The translations under genes and the position numbers were made by a program. Under the pieces are notes generated by a model. That model searched no databases. It saw only the letters and a program-made list of their open reading frames with translations, and had not been told where the DNA came from. From Sphingobacteriaceae bacterium (GTDB lineage Bacteria; Bacteroidota; Bacteroidia; B-17B0; Aurantibacillaceae), in NCBI GenBank assembly GCA_025360355.1, contig JANYCL010000390.1, positions 1-5,156 on the forward strand: a stretch of DNA of 5,156 bases, written 5' to 3'. The stretch's first letter is position 1. Every line of letters starts with the position of its first letter. This document shows positions 1-5,156 of this stretch, piece by piece.

Positions 1-1689
1 GTAAAATTGGATCATTCCGAATAAAATAACAAGTCCTAATGGCATTGCAATATTGATCATTTGCCATTTGCTTTCTTTTCCTTCGTATTTCTTTTTATCC
101 AATAAACGTAGCTTAATTTCGCGGGCGCGTAATTGTAACAAACCTTCATCATCCAATAAATAATTTACACAGTTAATTAAAAAAGTTTTGTTTGCATAAG
201 TTTGGTTCGTGAAAGCATCGTAACCCAATGGCATCGGACCGGTAGTCCTCCTCACTTCATTTTTTGAAATGTCGCCATCTGCGATCACGATCATTTTTGT
301 TTTCTTACCGTGATCTTTAAATGCAATGGACGAATCTCTAAGGATTGCCGTTGGTAAACGGTTTGCGTAATTTGAATTAAATTCTCCCTCGAGCAAACAA
401 GCAACGGTTTGATACGGGTTATTAAATTGAATTTCTTTCGGCTTAAATTGAACCATTGCTAAAGCAACACGCGCCGGTGTTGGTTGCGCCTTGGTGTATC
501 TTGATGTATGCAACAAAACCGTTTTTTTAATTCCTTTTGCAGAAACTGTATCAATTGTACTTGCATACTCTAATTTGATGAGATCCAGATTTTTTACAAT
601 GGGATGATCAATATCCGGCATGATCAATGCATTGTATAGCCATTGAAAAGGTTTAAAATCGGGCTGCCCGTTCTTGAAACCGACGTTTACAGGAATGGAT
701 GCACATTGCATATCTTGAACCAAAACCGGATTCAATCGCACACCGTATTTAAATAACATATCCTCAATATTCAGATCGTTACTAAAACCTATCGTAAATT
801 GACGCAATCTGAAAGTATCCATATTTAAAATAACCGGATCGATCATCCATAATACTTTTCCTCCACCCATTATGAATTGATCAATAATGAATTTATCTTT
901 TTCAATAAAAGAAGAATCCGGCTGTGAAATAACGATCACATCTGTTCCTTTCAATGCTTCTAACCTTTGATCTATTGTAGTGCGGGTTACATTGTAATAC
1001 TCACCTAAAGAACGCATGAAATCATACTGACGTAAAGTATCTAACTCACCATGGCCTTCAATAAAAGTCACTTCCGGTTTACGTGGCGATTGTAATTTAC
1101 GGATGGTGTTGGTAATTCCGTATTCAAGATCTTGTACCGAATTATTTATACTCATTTCCCTGCTAAATCCTCCACCTGCTTGCTTCTTAAAAATTTGCAA
1201 AGTTGATTCACGTCCTTTAAAAGTAACTATTGCACCGGGCCAAATAATTGCTTCTGTAACTTTTTGATTCTTTTTACTCTTATCAATTATTTGTTCAGGA
1301 ATAATTCCTTTATCGTATAATTGCTTTTCAATTTTGCCTACTTCTTCTACATTTGGATTTTCACCGGGATTTACAAATTCATATTCTATTTGATTATCAG
1401 AATATGCCCTGAACTCATCCAAAATTTCTTTTGTTTCATTTTTTAATCGGGTAAAATCAGGATTGAGATCGCCACTCAGATACACTTTTAAGAACACAAC
1501 ATCGTCTAAATTCTTTAACAATTTCCGTGTTGATTCTGCAAGTGTATATCGTTTTTCGGAAGTGAGATCGAAACGTTTGAAGTAAAACGAGAATACAAAA
1601 TTTGCGAGTATAACAATAGCAGCGGTCATCACAAAGTTGCTGATGTCTTTGCGTTTGTTACTTGTGGTATGTTTTTTTTCGCTTACCAT
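1..1689 (-). CDS. gldG: GldG, gliding-associated ABC transporter substrate-binding-like membrane protein (3' end cut by window edge)
   Basis: My translation gives 563 codons with no stop, from ATG at 1689 to the left edge. A short basic N-terminus is followed by a membrane segment at about residues 18-37, a large extracytoplasmic region, and a second membrane segment starting near residue 546 (MPLGLVILFGMIQF) where the window ends. This is the GldG plan: an ABC_transp_aux-type domain held between N- and C-terminal anchors. Recognisable stretches are FDLTSEKRYTL (40-50), FIEGHGELD (209-217) and the C-terminal NCVNYLLDDEGL (506-517). Probably only a short cytoplasmic tail and the stop are missing. 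With GldF and the ATPase GldA, GldG forms an ABC transporter required for gliding in Flavobacterium johnsoniae; its substrate is unknown, and non-gliding relatives also carry the pair. The ATG lies inside the end of gldF (7-base overlap ATGGTAA), so translation is probably coupled. A run of eight A covers codons 4-6. Confidence 0.93.
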   Translation of the reverse strand, partial: MVSEKKHTTSNKRKDISNFVMTAAIVILANFVFSFYFKRFDLTSEKRYTLAESTRKLLKNLDDVVFLKVYLSGDLNPDFTRLKNETKEILDEFRAYSDNQIEYEFVNPGENPNVEEVGKIEKQLYDKGIIPEQIIDKSKKNQKVTEAIIWPGAIVTFKGRESTLQIFKKQAGGGFSREMSINNSVQDLEYGITNTIRKLQSPRKPEVTFIEGHGELDTLRQYDFMRSLGEYYNVTRTTIDQRLEALKGTDVIVISQPDSSFIEKDKFIIDQFIMGGGKVLWMIDPVILNMDTFRLRQFTIGFSNDLNIEDMLFKYGVRLNPVLVQDMQCASIPVNVGFKNGQPDFKPFQWLYNALIMPDIDHPIVKNLDLIKLEYASTIDTVSAKGIKKTVLLHTSRYTKAQPTPARVALAMVQFKPKEIQFNNPYQTVACLLEGEFNSNYANRLPTAILRDSSIAFKDHGKKTKMIVIADGDISKNEVRRTTGPMPLGYDAFTNQTYANKTFLINCVNYLLDDEGLLQLRAREIKLRLLDKKKYEGKESKWQMINIAMPLGLVILFGMIQFY

Positions 1690-2426
1690 TTCCTGCTTTG
1701 CAAAACTAATTTTGTAGAGATATTAAATAAAGCGATCAGACTTAAAAAATAAAGCATATCGCGTGTATCAATAACTCCCCTGCTCATACTTATGTAATGA
1801 TGATTAATACCTAATGATTTCACTAGTGCGTCGTACTTTCCAAAAATTCCGGAGATAGCAATGTATTCGAAGCCCGTGTAAGCGAAGAAACAAAGCAAAA
1901 GAGCAATGATAAAAGCAATCACCTGATTTTCGGCAATCGCTGAAGCAAAAATACCAATGGAAACAAATCCCGCCCCTAAAAATAATAAACCAATATATGA
2001 GCCCCACATCCCACCGGTATCAATTCCAACACGATGATCGGCTGCTAATTTACTTACCGAATAATAATAAATTAATGTCGGCAATAAAGAAACCATCACC
2101 AAAGTAAATCCCGCTAAATATTTTGCAAAAACAATTTGCATATCCGATAACGGACGCGTTAATAATAATTCTATTGTTCCTGTTTTTTTCTCTTCAGAAA
2201 AAGTACGCATCGTAATTGCCGGAATTAAAAATAAATAAACCCAAGGCGCTAAAATAAAAAGTGGATCGATATTAGCGAAACCATTTTCTAAAACATTAGT
2301 GCCTGTACTTTCACTTGGAATTAACCACATGAAAGAACCAATGAGTGTTATAAAAACACCAATGGCCACATAACCAATAAAAGAGCTCAGAAAGCTTCTT
2401 ATTTCTTTTATGTAGAGAGTTAACAT
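1683..2426 (-). CDS. gldF: GldF, gliding-associated ABC transporter permease
   Basis: A 247-residue integral membrane protein of the ABC-2 permease type, close to the usual GldF length. About six membrane segments are visible, near residues 16-36, 54-74, 99-122, 142-164, 167-192 and 223-241. Between the second and third lies the family signature, with MRTFSEEKKTGTIELL at 73-88 followed by LLTRPLSD, the cytoplasmic coupling stretch also seen in NosY-like permeases. The N-terminus MLTLYIKEIRSFLSS matches GldF starts, and an in-frame TAG lies directly before the ATG, so the gene cannot begin earlier. GldF pairs with GldG, encoded next with a 7-base overlap, and needs the ATPase GldA, which is not in this window. 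The gap to the upstream hydrolase gene is 44 bp and holds a possible promoter, so gldFG may have its own transcript as well as read-through from upstream. Confidence 0.95.
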   Translation of the reverse strand: MLTLYIKEIRSFLSSFIGYVAIGVFITLIGSFMWLIPSESTGTNVLENGFANIDPLFILAPWVYLFLIPAITMRTFSEEKKTGTIELLLTRPLSDMQIVFAKYLAGFTLVMVSLLPTLIYYYSVSKLAADHRVGIDTGGMWGSYIGLLFLGAGFVSIGIFASAIAENQVIAFIIALLLCFFAYTGFEYIAISGIFGKYDALVKSLGINHHYISMSRGVIDTRDMLYFLSLIALFNISTKLVLQSRKW

Positions 2427-2431
2427 CTATG

Positions 2432-2439
2432 CAAAAATA
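2432..2439 (-). promoter_or_regulatory. Possible -7 promoter element for gldFG
   Basis: Read on the minus strand this is TATTTTTG, an exact fit to the Bacteroidota -7 consensus TAnnTTTG, in the 44-bp gap before gldF. I see no good -33 TTTG partner about 20 bases further upstream. Only five bases separate the element from the gldF ATG, so a start site at the usual distance would fall at or within a few bases of the start codon. Such an octamer is expected a few times by chance in AT-rich DNA of this size, hence the modest confidence. Confidence 0.35.
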
Positions 2440-2470
2440 ACATTATAGAGTGTATTCTGAGATAAGATCA

Positions 2471-3124
2471 TCATTTTTTTAACACATTTTTAGTCAATAA
2501 CAACAATGGCTCATCAAATATATCGTGTGTTCCTTTATATTCAATTAGATTAAATACGATCTTCTTTTCTTTAAGCATGGTCAATTGTTCTTCCTTCCTC
2601 TTTTCAGATATGAATTCATCTTTGTCGCCCATAACAAAATGCCAATTCAGACCACGTAATTTATCTCCATCTTTTTCCCAATCAATATCAGGAGGGATAT
2701 TACTTCCCCACACAACTAAATTATCAATTTTGTTTTTGGTATGCGCTGCCCATCTGCAAATAGTCGCTCCGCCTTGCGAAAAACCAAGTGCGTTCACAAT
2801 AATTTTTTCGTCTAAAGGTTTTATATACGTTTCGTAAACTTGATCCATATAAACAACATAATCCTCAATATCTTTTTCGCGTTCTTCTGCTGTCATCCAA
2901 CTTGCACCAATTCTTCCAATAAAACCATTTATATAATAACGGTGTAATCCTTCCGGCACAATAAATAAATTTTCATCACCGTAAATTTTTTCAAATTTTT
3001 CTATGAAAAAAGTAGCAAGTTGGCCGTACCCGTGCGCAATTAACCAAACTGATCTTAAATTGAGATTGTTTTTTCCTTCCGTGACAACACGTGCCGTTTT
3101 CTGAATTTTTATATAATCTATCAT
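2471..3124 (-). CDS. Alpha/beta hydrolase, phospholipase/carboxylesterase-like
   Basis: A 217-residue soluble alpha/beta-hydrolase with no signal peptide or membrane segment, so predicted cytoplasmic. The catalytic triad can be read directly: nucleophile Ser116 in the elbow GFSQGG (114-119), acid Asp169 in GDKDEF (166-171), and His200 in KGTHDIF (197-203). The HGYGQ turn at 31-35 after the first core strand is the likely oxyanion-hole region. The order and the GFSQGG elbow fit the small esterase/phospholipase group (COG0400-like). The stretch LHRYYINGFIGRIGASWMT (60-78) resembles a conserved block that I associate with Bacteroidota members of this family, and probably forms the lid and substrate pocket. 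The substrate is unknown; a small ester or thioester is likely. Its ATG overlaps the stop of the upstream serine hydrolase gene (ATGA, 3121-3124), implying coupled translation. The alternative label 'predicted esterase' is equally valid. Confidence 0.88.
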   Translation of the reverse strand: MIDYIKIQKTARVVTEGKNNLNLRSVWLIAHGYGQLATFFIEKFEKIYGDENLFIVPEGLHRYYINGFIGRIGASWMTAEEREKDIEDYVVYMDQVYETYIKPLDEKIIVNALGFSQGGATICRWAAHTKNKIDNLVVWGSNIPPDIDWEKDGDKLRGLNWHFVMGDKDEFISEKRKEEQLTMLKEKKIVFNLIEYKGTHDIFDEPLLLLTKNVLKK

Positions 3125-4275
3125 TCTACGTCTGCTTCATTGCTAAATAATGTATCGGCATCAATTGCCTGGTAAATTTTGTAAGTTTGATAAGCACTTC
3201 TGTTTAATTGATTACTCAACACAACAATTGTGATCTTATCGCTCAAGCGTCTGTGAAATGCAGTTCTATAACCATGCCACCAACCATTATGAAACACTTC
3301 TTTCTTTTCATCATTTTTAAAATCTTTCATGCGCCAGCCTAAACCATAATTCGATAATTTTTTTTCTCTGCTTAAAGCTGTGTATGCTAAGGCTTGCGTT
3401 TCCGGATTTAATAATTTGCCCTGATACAAAGCTTCGCTGAATAAAAACATATCGTATGGCGTAGAAAAAATACTTTTGTCACCCACAATATAATCCGATG
3501 CTTCGCGCTCAATTATTTTCCATCTGTTATCGTAAGGTTTTGAAATTGATTTCTCAAAAATATCCAGACTTAAAATTGTTCCTGAATGTTTCATTCCCAG
3601 AGGAAGAAAAATTTCTTCCCTTAAATAATTTGAAAATGTTTTGTGACTTACTTTTTCAATAAGCAAAGCAAGCAAAGCATAATTTGTATTACAATAATTG
3701 AAAGCATAATTAGGTTTTAAATAGAGCGGTGGTTTTTTCTCAACCATTAATTGGAACATTTCGGCATTGGTGAGAATTTTATCTTTCGCTGTTACATAAT
3801 CATTTAAAAAATATAAATAATTTGGTAAGCCTGAACGGTGCGCTAATAATTCCTTAATTGTAATTGTTGTATATGGAAATTCAGGAAAATAACTTGCAAA
3901 TGTATCATCGAGTTTAATTAATCCTCTTTCAACTAATGTCATAACTGCGGTTGCTGTAATTACTTTTGATACTGAAGCTAATTGAAAAGAAGTTGTATCG
4001 GAGACAGGAATATTATTTTTCTTATCAGCGTAACCAAATGCTTTTTGATAAATAACTTCTCCATCTTTCGCAACGATAACGGCACCATTAAAACCATTGG
4101 AACTCATCTTCGAAAATAAAGTATCCAAGCGGAATGCGATGTCTTTGTATTTTGAAGTACGTTTAATCACAGCGGGCGCTTCCGGCTTAACAAAACCCAT
4201 TCCACCAAACTCCGAGTTCGATTGTCCGCAGCTAAAGCAGATGAGAGAAAAGGATATAAGAAGAAGTTTACGCAT
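3121..4275 (-). CDS. Exported serine hydrolase, class C beta-lactamase/DD-peptidase superfamily, putative lipoprotein
   Basis: A 384-residue protein with a lipoprotein-like signal: MRK, a hydrophobic stretch, then FSCGQ with Cys16 as the likely lipidated residue. The lipobox is imperfect (C-F-S before the Cys). The mature part carries the serine beta-lactamase-family motifs in order: SxxK as SVSK (Ser101, Lys104), the supporting HRSGLPNY stretch (146-153), YxN as YCN (Tyr194-Asn196), and HNG (329-331) in place of KTG, as is common in family members that are esterases or peptidases. LLALLIEKVS after the YxN motif and YGLGW (310-314) are also typical. Members include DD-carboxypeptidases, D-aminopeptidases and esterases, so a true beta-lactamase role should not be assumed. 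No K-(D/E)2-type surface-export signal follows Cys16, so a periplasm-facing lipoprotein is more likely than a surface one. It is the first ATG in frame; a TAA lies about 20 bases upstream. It follows mtgA by 73 bp. Confidence 0.9.
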   Translation of the reverse strand: MRKLLLISFSLICFSCGQSNSEFGGMGFVKPEAPAVIKRTSKYKDIAFRLDTLFSKMSSNGFNGAVIVAKDGEVIYQKAFGYADKKNNIPVSDTTSFQLASVSKVITATAVMTLVERGLIKLDDTFASYFPEFPYTTITIKELLAHRSGLPNYLYFLNDYVTAKDKILTNAEMFQLMVEKKPPLYLKPNYAFNYCNTNYALLALLIEKVSHKTFSNYLREEIFLPLGMKHSGTILSLDIFEKSISKPYDNRWKIIEREASDYIVGDKSIFSTPYDMFLFSEALYQGKLLNPETQALAYTALSREKKLSNYGLGWRMKDFKNDEKKEVFHNGWWHGYRTAFHRRLSDKITIVVLSNQLNRSAYQTYKIYQAIDADTLFSNEADVE

Positions 4276-4348
4276 TTTAAAATATTTAAAGATTTAAAAG
4301 TTTAAAGATTTCTATTTTTTCCATTCAACATTCATAATTTATAATTCA
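4276..4348. other. AT-rich spacer between mtgA and the serine hydrolase gene
   Basis: This 73-bp spacer is almost entirely A and T. It holds the 11-bp direct repeat listed separately and, near the mtgA end, slipped copies of ATTCAT/ATAATT-like units (about 4329-4349). No stable GC-rich hairpin followed by a U-tract is visible, so I do not call a terminator, and no TAnnTTTG element is present on the minus strand. The serine hydrolase is therefore most simply transcribed by read-through from mtgA, or from a promoter that does not fit the consensus. Confidence 0.6.
4285..4311. repeat. Two exact 11-bp direct repeats (TTTAAAGATTT) separated by 5 bp
   Basis: TTTAAAGATTT occurs at 4285-4295 and again at 4301-4311, and the 5-bp separator (AAAAG) nearly continues the same period. 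It looks like a short slippage-type repeat, a kind of AT-rich filler that I associate with Bacteroidota intergenic DNA. It sits just ahead of the serine hydrolase start. A regulatory role cannot be shown from the sequence. Confidence 0.6.
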
Positions 4349-5074
4349 TCATTTCTTTTTCGGTTCATCATCATCTTTGTACTTATCGTAATCTAATTTA
4401 TTACCCCAATAATTCATTTGTCCTTTTATCCATTGCTTACGTTTTTCAACATAATTAGTTGCGGGATTAGCAGTATATCGTAACGGACTGGGGAGAATGG
4501 CAGCGATCGCAGCGGCTTCATCTTTTGTTAATTTACTAGCTTTTTTCTTAAACCAAAATTGTGATGCAGCTTCTGCACCATAAACTCCGTTGCCCATTTC
4601 GATGCTATTCAAATACACTTCCATTATGCGTTCTTTGCTCCAGAAAATTTCAATTAAAAGTGTGAACCAAATTTCAAAACCTTTACGGACGTAACTTCTT
4701 CCCGGCCATAAGAAAACATTTTTTGCAGTTTGTTGTGTGATCGTACTTGCACCGCGGATGTGTTTACCTTGTTCATTTTCTTTCATTGCTTTTTGAATGG
4801 CGCCCCAATCAAATCCAAAATGCTTTAAATAATTTTGATCTTCGCTACAAACAACCGCTAATTGCAGTTTTGGATTTATTTCTTCAAAAGGAACCCAATC
4901 ATGATCCAAATGCATTTTTTTACCATCCGTTTTTTGTTCAATACAACGGATAAGCATTAAAGGTGTAACGGGAACAGGCATCCAACGGAACAAAATCACC
5001 GATAAAACAGAGAGGATCACAAAGCCAATGATCAGTCGCCATATAAAATTCAGTATTTTCCTTAGTAACTTCAC
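4349..5074 (-). CDS. mtgA: Monofunctional biosynthetic peptidoglycan transglycosylase (GT51)
   Basis: A 241-residue protein, normal length for MtgA. One N-terminal membrane segment (about residues 7-30) anchors a GT51 domain on the periplasmic side, where it polymerises lipid II into glycan strands without a transpeptidase domain. The GT51 motifs are in order: SEDQNYLKHFGFDW (77-90) with catalytic Glu78; RGASTITQQTAKN (107-119); RKGFE (130-134) with the second conserved Glu134; KERIMEVYLN (147-156); and GNGVYGAEAAS (161-171). No key residue is missing. The tail is highly charged (DYDKYKDDDEPKKK). The start is GTG at 5074: no ATG precedes it in frame, a TAG lies six codons upstream, and starting later would remove the membrane anchor. 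It is the first gene of the leftward run in this window, with a candidate promoter just upstream. Confidence 0.95.
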   Translation of the reverse strand: MKLLRKILNFIWRLIIGFVILSVLSVILFRWMPVPVTPLMLIRCIEQKTDGKKMHLDHDWVPFEEINPKLQLAVVCSEDQNYLKHFGFDWGAIQKAMKENEQGKHIRGASTITQQTAKNVFLWPGRSYVRKGFEIWFTLLIEIFWSKERIMEVYLNSIEMGNGVYGAEAASQFWFKKKASKLTKDEAAAIAAILPSPLRYTANPATNYVEKRKQWIKGQMNYWGNKLDYDKYKDDDEPKKK

Positions 5075-5084
5075 GTGTAAAACA

Positions 5085-5092
5085 CAAATCTA
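5085..5092 (-). promoter_or_regulatory. Possible -7 promoter element for mtgA
   Basis: On the minus strand this reads TAGATTTG, an exact TAnnTTTG match, ten bases before the mtgA GTG. A weak T-rich -33 candidate (TTTTC on the minus strand, about 5109-5113) lies 17 bp upstream. Transcription would start near 5079, leaving a leader of only about five bases and no Shine-Dalgarno sequence, as is common in this phylum. Confidence 0.4.
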
Positions 5093-5096
5093 TTCG

Positions 5097-5104
5097 TAAT
5101 TTTG
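5097..5104 (+). promoter_or_regulatory. Possible divergent -7 element for a rightward gene outside the window
   Basis: On the plus strand this reads TAATTTTG and continues into TACC, a strong-looking fit to the Bacteroidota -7 element TAnnTTTG. No ATG follows on the plus strand before the window ends at 5156, so any gene it serves would start beyond the edge. A clear -33 TTTG is not visible upstream. It lies 4 bp from the oppositely oriented mtgA element. Confidence 0.35.
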
Positions 5105-5156
5105 TACCGAAAACGTCTTTCTCCAATAATCAATTAACCAGGCGTTCTTAATTTCT
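5105..5156. other. Non-coding right edge, possible 5' leader of a divergent gene
   Basis: These 52 bases carry no convincing coding frame. They would include the -33 region of the mtgA promoter and, if the plus-strand element is real, the start site and leader of a rightward transcript. Nothing else is recognisable. Confidence 0.35.

Noticed and set aside
1804..2007. Minus-strand open frame of 67 codons
   Set aside because: It lies wholly inside gldF in another frame, and its Cys/Phe/Trp-rich product looks like a frame-shifted membrane protein.
2577..2837. Plus-strand open frame of 86 codons
   Set aside because: It is antisense to the alpha/beta hydrolase, whose triad and family motifs establish the real frame. 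There is no promoter or family resemblance.
3121..4275. Antibiotic-resistance beta-lactamase
   Set aside because: The motifs fit the wide serine hydrolase superfamily, but HNG replaces KTG and the lipoprotein form is common in esterases and peptidases, so a resistance role is unsupported.
4097..4297. Plus-strand open frame of 66 codons
   Set aside because: It is antisense to the signal peptide and N-terminus of the serine hydrolase, runs into the repeat spacer, and has no recognisable domain.
4312..4348. Rho-independent terminator after mtgA
   Set aside because: There are T-rich runs but no stable GC-containing stem before them on the minus strand; the only dyads are weak A/T pairs.
4747..4953. 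Plus-strand open frame of 68 codons
   Set aside because: It is antisense to the GT51 catalytic core of mtgA, with a composition typical of a shadow frame.
4938..5126. Minus-strand open frame of 62 codons with an ATG upstream of mtgA
   Set aside because: It overlaps the mtgA N-terminus in another frame and would replace a clear membrane anchor with unstructured sequence. Its start also lies upstream of the candidate promoter.
1..5156. CRISPR, tRNA/rRNA, insertion sequence, prophage or defence system
   Set aside because: There are no spaced palindromic repeats, cloverleaf, transposase motifs, terminal inverted repeats or phage genes. The five genes fill the window almost completely.

Overview
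The window comes from a member of the Bacteroidota. The evidence is a gldF-gldG pair (the ABC-transporter membrane proteins linked to gliding motility, a lineage-typical pair), AT-rich coding DNA, sites fitting the Bacteroidota -7 promoter element TAnnTTTG, little sign of Shine-Dalgarno sequences, and an alpha/beta hydrolase of a type I associate with this phylum. The genus cannot be told from this sequence.

All five genes lie on the minus strand, so transcription runs from right to left. In that order they are: mtgA (5074-4349, monofunctional peptidoglycan glycosyltransferase, GTG start); a 73-bp AT-rich spacer with an 11-bp direct repeat; a putative lipoprotein serine hydrolase of the class C beta-lactamase/DD-peptidase superfamily (4275-3121); a soluble alpha/beta hydrolase (3124-2471) joined to it by a 4-base ATGA overlap; a 44-bp gap with a possible promoter; gldF (2426-1683); and gldG (1689 to the left edge), which overlaps gldF by 7 bases. 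gldG is open through the whole left end and is cut by the window edge, probably just short of its natural stop.

The genes form two or three tight units. GldF and GldG would form the membrane part of one ABC transporter; the ATPase GldA is not in the window. The two hydrolases are translationally coupled although one is predicted to be exported and the other cytoplasmic. MtgA polymerises glycan strands at the inner membrane, and the neighbouring exported hydrolase belongs to a superfamily that includes DD-peptidases, so a cell-wall link is possible but unproven. At the right edge, two -7-like elements on opposite strands lie 4 bp apart, suggesting that mtgA shares a compact divergent promoter region with a rightward gene beyond the window.

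No RNA gene, CRISPR array, insertion sequence, prophage or convincing terminator was seen, and no gap between genes exceeds about 80 bp. This is largely an ordinary chromosomal housekeeping region. The points worth checking are the promoter arrangement and the coupled hydrolase pair; I see no strong case for a wholly new system.
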